This document shows, piece by piece, positions 62,762-64,000 of a DNA stretch of 64,000 nucleotides. The notes beneath the pieces are model-generated. The model ran no database searches and was not told the origin of the DNA. It saw nothing but the letters and a program-made list of their open reading frames with translations. The stretch comes from Fidelibacterota bacterium. Lineage in GTDB: Bacteria; Fidelibacterota; SORT01. A program made the position numbers and the translations under genes. Positions within the stretch are counted from its first letter, which is position 1. Every line of letters begins with the position of its first letter. The stretch spans positions 186,001-250,000 of the forward strand of contig JACZYG010000001.1 of the NCBI GenBank assembly GCA_022571215.1, written 5' to 3'.

Positions 62762-64000
62762 TTATATAATTGGTTTTCCCACCATATCGGAGGGAATTTC
62801 TATTCCATGTAAATTCAATAGCGTAGGAGATATGTCTAACAATTTCGCCCCTTCAATTTTTCTTCCGCCCTCAACGCCGGGATGCTTGATCAAAAACATA
62901 CCGTTCATGGCATGATTGGCGTCGTCCGGACCTGTATCATTCTCAAATGTATGTATTTTCCCGCTTCCGATGACCCCTACCGAACGCCAATACAGATCGC
63001 CGAAGATGACTATCAGGTCTGGCGCAACTCCATTGACCACTGGATAAAGCTCCTCCGGTTTGTGCGCTACAGAGTTGATGTTGACTCCGTCCGGATCGGT
63101 GATAGCAGCGATCTTTTCCTGTAATTCGTTTCGTAAGTCTTCATATTCCGACTGCTTCACTATCCCTTCCGGCTCACGCCCTTCAACATTAATGAATAAC
63201 CTGCCGTAATAACCGCCGTCACCCCACGCCTTTGTTTTAGGCCAATCTATCATATCGAAAGTCAATCGGGTTGGCTCGGAGGGATATTCTTTCACGGTCA
63301 AGTAACCTTCCTTTATCAGCCATTCATTGAAACAGATTCCACCGTCCATCTTTTTAACGCCGTGGTCCGAAACGACCATAACCGTATCGTCCTCGTCCAT
63401 CCGCTCAAGAAGCGTGCCTATCTCTTTATCTATATATTTGTAGTACTCGAGCATTGCGGAATTGAGTTTTTCGTCCTCGATGAATGAACGGTGAGTTTTA
63501 TCGAAATATTTCCAGATCCCGTGATGAATACGATCCGTTCCCATCTCCACGAACATGAAGAAACGCCATTCCTTCTCATCCATGAAGCTGCGTATGACCT
63601 TGAAACGCTTCTCCGTCATCTCGTATATCTGTTTAAGGAGATATGTCTTATCGTCTGTCCTGAAATTCGGCACGTCAATCATGTACTCTCCAACGAGCTC
63701 GGCGATCTCTTCTTTTATTTCGGGAGGATATGTGTATTGACTATCAATACTCGGAGCAAGAAATGAGCTGACCTGAATACCATCAACCTGTCGAGGCGGA
63801 TACGTTTGCGGCACGCCCACCGTGATAGTTTTCCACCCCTGTCGATTCAAAATTTCCCAAAGCAGAGGCTCTTTTACCGCTGTTGATGTAGCGAAATACA
63901 GAGCGTCGTACGAATGGTCTTTTCTGTTGCGGAATCCGTAATAACCAAGTTGACCCGGTGTCTTGCTCGTCATCATACACATCCACGCAGGCACCGTAAT
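62762..64000 (-). CDS. alkaline phosphatase-superfamily phosphohydrolase, paralogue 2, N-terminus cut by window edge
   Basis: The frame is open to base 64000, where the sequence reads ITVPAWMCMMTSKTPG, the internal nucleophile region of this family, so the true start lies outside the window. Motifs: MGTDRIHHGIWKY (metal Asp and His), VMVVSDHGVKKMDGG and the late HAMNGMFLIKHP. The order TxPAWxCMxTxKxPGxLGxYGF matches a subgroup of predicted phosphodiesterases with paralogue 1 at 59.9 kb. Substrate unknown. It is the first gene visible of the cysC unit, 16 bases ahead of cysC. Confidence 0.85.
   Translation of the reverse strand: MTVPAWMCMMTSKTPGQLGYYGFRNRKDHSYDALYFATSTAVKEPLLWEILNRQGWKTITVGVPQTYPPRQVDGIQVSSFLAPSIDSQYTYPPEIKEEIAELVGEYMIDVPNFRTDDKTYLLKQIYEMTEKRFKVIRSFMDEKEWRFFMFVEMGTDRIHHGIWKYFDKTHRSFIEDEKLNSAMLEYYKYIDKEIGTLLERMDEDDTVMVVSDHGVKKMDGGICFNEWLIKEGYLTVKEYPSEPTRLTFDMIDWPKTKAWGDGGYYGRLFINVEGREPEGIVKQSEYEDLRNELQEKIAAITDPDGVNINSVAHKPEELYPVVNGVAPDLIVIFGDLYWRSVGVIGSGKIHTFENDTGPDDANHAMNGMFLIKHPGVEGGRKIEGAKLLDISPTLLNLHGIEIPSDMVGKPII

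Overview
The window reads as one continuous stretch of an ordinary chromosome from a Gram-negative bacterium of the FCB (Fibrobacteres-Chlorobi-Bacteroidetes) superphylum. The pointers are a full-length SprA (the type IX secretion channel), a TonB receptor with a carboxypeptidase-regulatory-like N-domain followed by a DUF4249-type lipoprotein, the alternative Bacteroidetes-type GlmU, a secreted M14 peptidase ending in a PNPFNP-type sorting domain, and many lipoprotein signal peptides. The PNPFNP tail, the TatT-DctP-DctQM TRAP cassette and the large number of secreted peptidases suggest Candidatus Marinimicrobia (SAR406) or a close relative. That placement is an inference and was not tested with a marker tree. 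No rRNA, tRNA, CRISPR array, insertion sequence, integrase or phage gene was seen.

Layout. 1-13.6 kb (minus strand): rdgB, sprA, a type II glutaminyl cyclase, an unknown protein, alternative GlmU, a NicO/UreH-like metal transporter, then a TonB receptor and a DUF4249 lipoprotein cut by the window edge. 13.9-16.1 kb (plus): PlsC-like acyltransferase and polysaccharide deacetylase. 16.2-22.4 kb (minus): queD, thiolase, a small unknown, crotonase, flavin reductase, mocA-like, yqeB and an orphan leuC-type subunit. 22.5-26.1 kb (plus): tdh-kbl threonine catabolism and a lipoprotein asparaginase. 26.1-34.2 kb: an alpha/beta hydrolase, a 34-residue secreted peptide, a four-module secreted repeat protein, an M28 peptidase and an M16 peptidase pair. 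34.4-40.3 kb (plus): TRAP transporter and acetyl-CoA synthetase. 40.7-45.3 kb (minus): M14 peptidase with sorting tail, then queE-queC-queF. 45.4-50.3 kb (minus): cysS-yggS-yggT-divIVA-pnp-like-ssb-bioY. 50.8-58.0 kb (minus): four secreted or lipoprotein hydrolases. 58.2-64 kb (minus): phosphohydrolase, cysC, PHP pAp-phosphatase-like, second phosphohydrolase, gmhB and ddl.

How it fits together. The cell appears to live on protein and amino acids: extracellular or periplasmic peptidases (M1, M14, M16, M28, S9, DUF885, amidase), asparaginase, threonine dehydrogenase with Kbl yielding acetyl-CoA and glycine, a thiolase and crotonase, and a TRAP importer for organic or amino acids. The export side is represented by SprA, a sorting-domain cargo, and a glutaminyl cyclase that could cap the Gln left by signal peptidase I on several exported proteins encoded here.

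The observations I rate highest are: the sprA/glutaminyl-cyclase pairing with a Gln(+1) pattern in local exported proteins; the uncharacterised four-module secreted repeat protein with its 34-residue neighbour; the CysC plus PHP plus phosphohydrolase cluster that looks like a PAPS/PAP turnover module; a yggS-yggT-divIVA order otherwise best known from Gram-positive bacteria; a purine nucleoside phosphorylase homologue that has lost its phosphate site; and three GTTTA-N4-TAAAC palindromes spaced 183-184 bp apart upstream of cysS. I did not find a single unmistakable new defence or mobile system.
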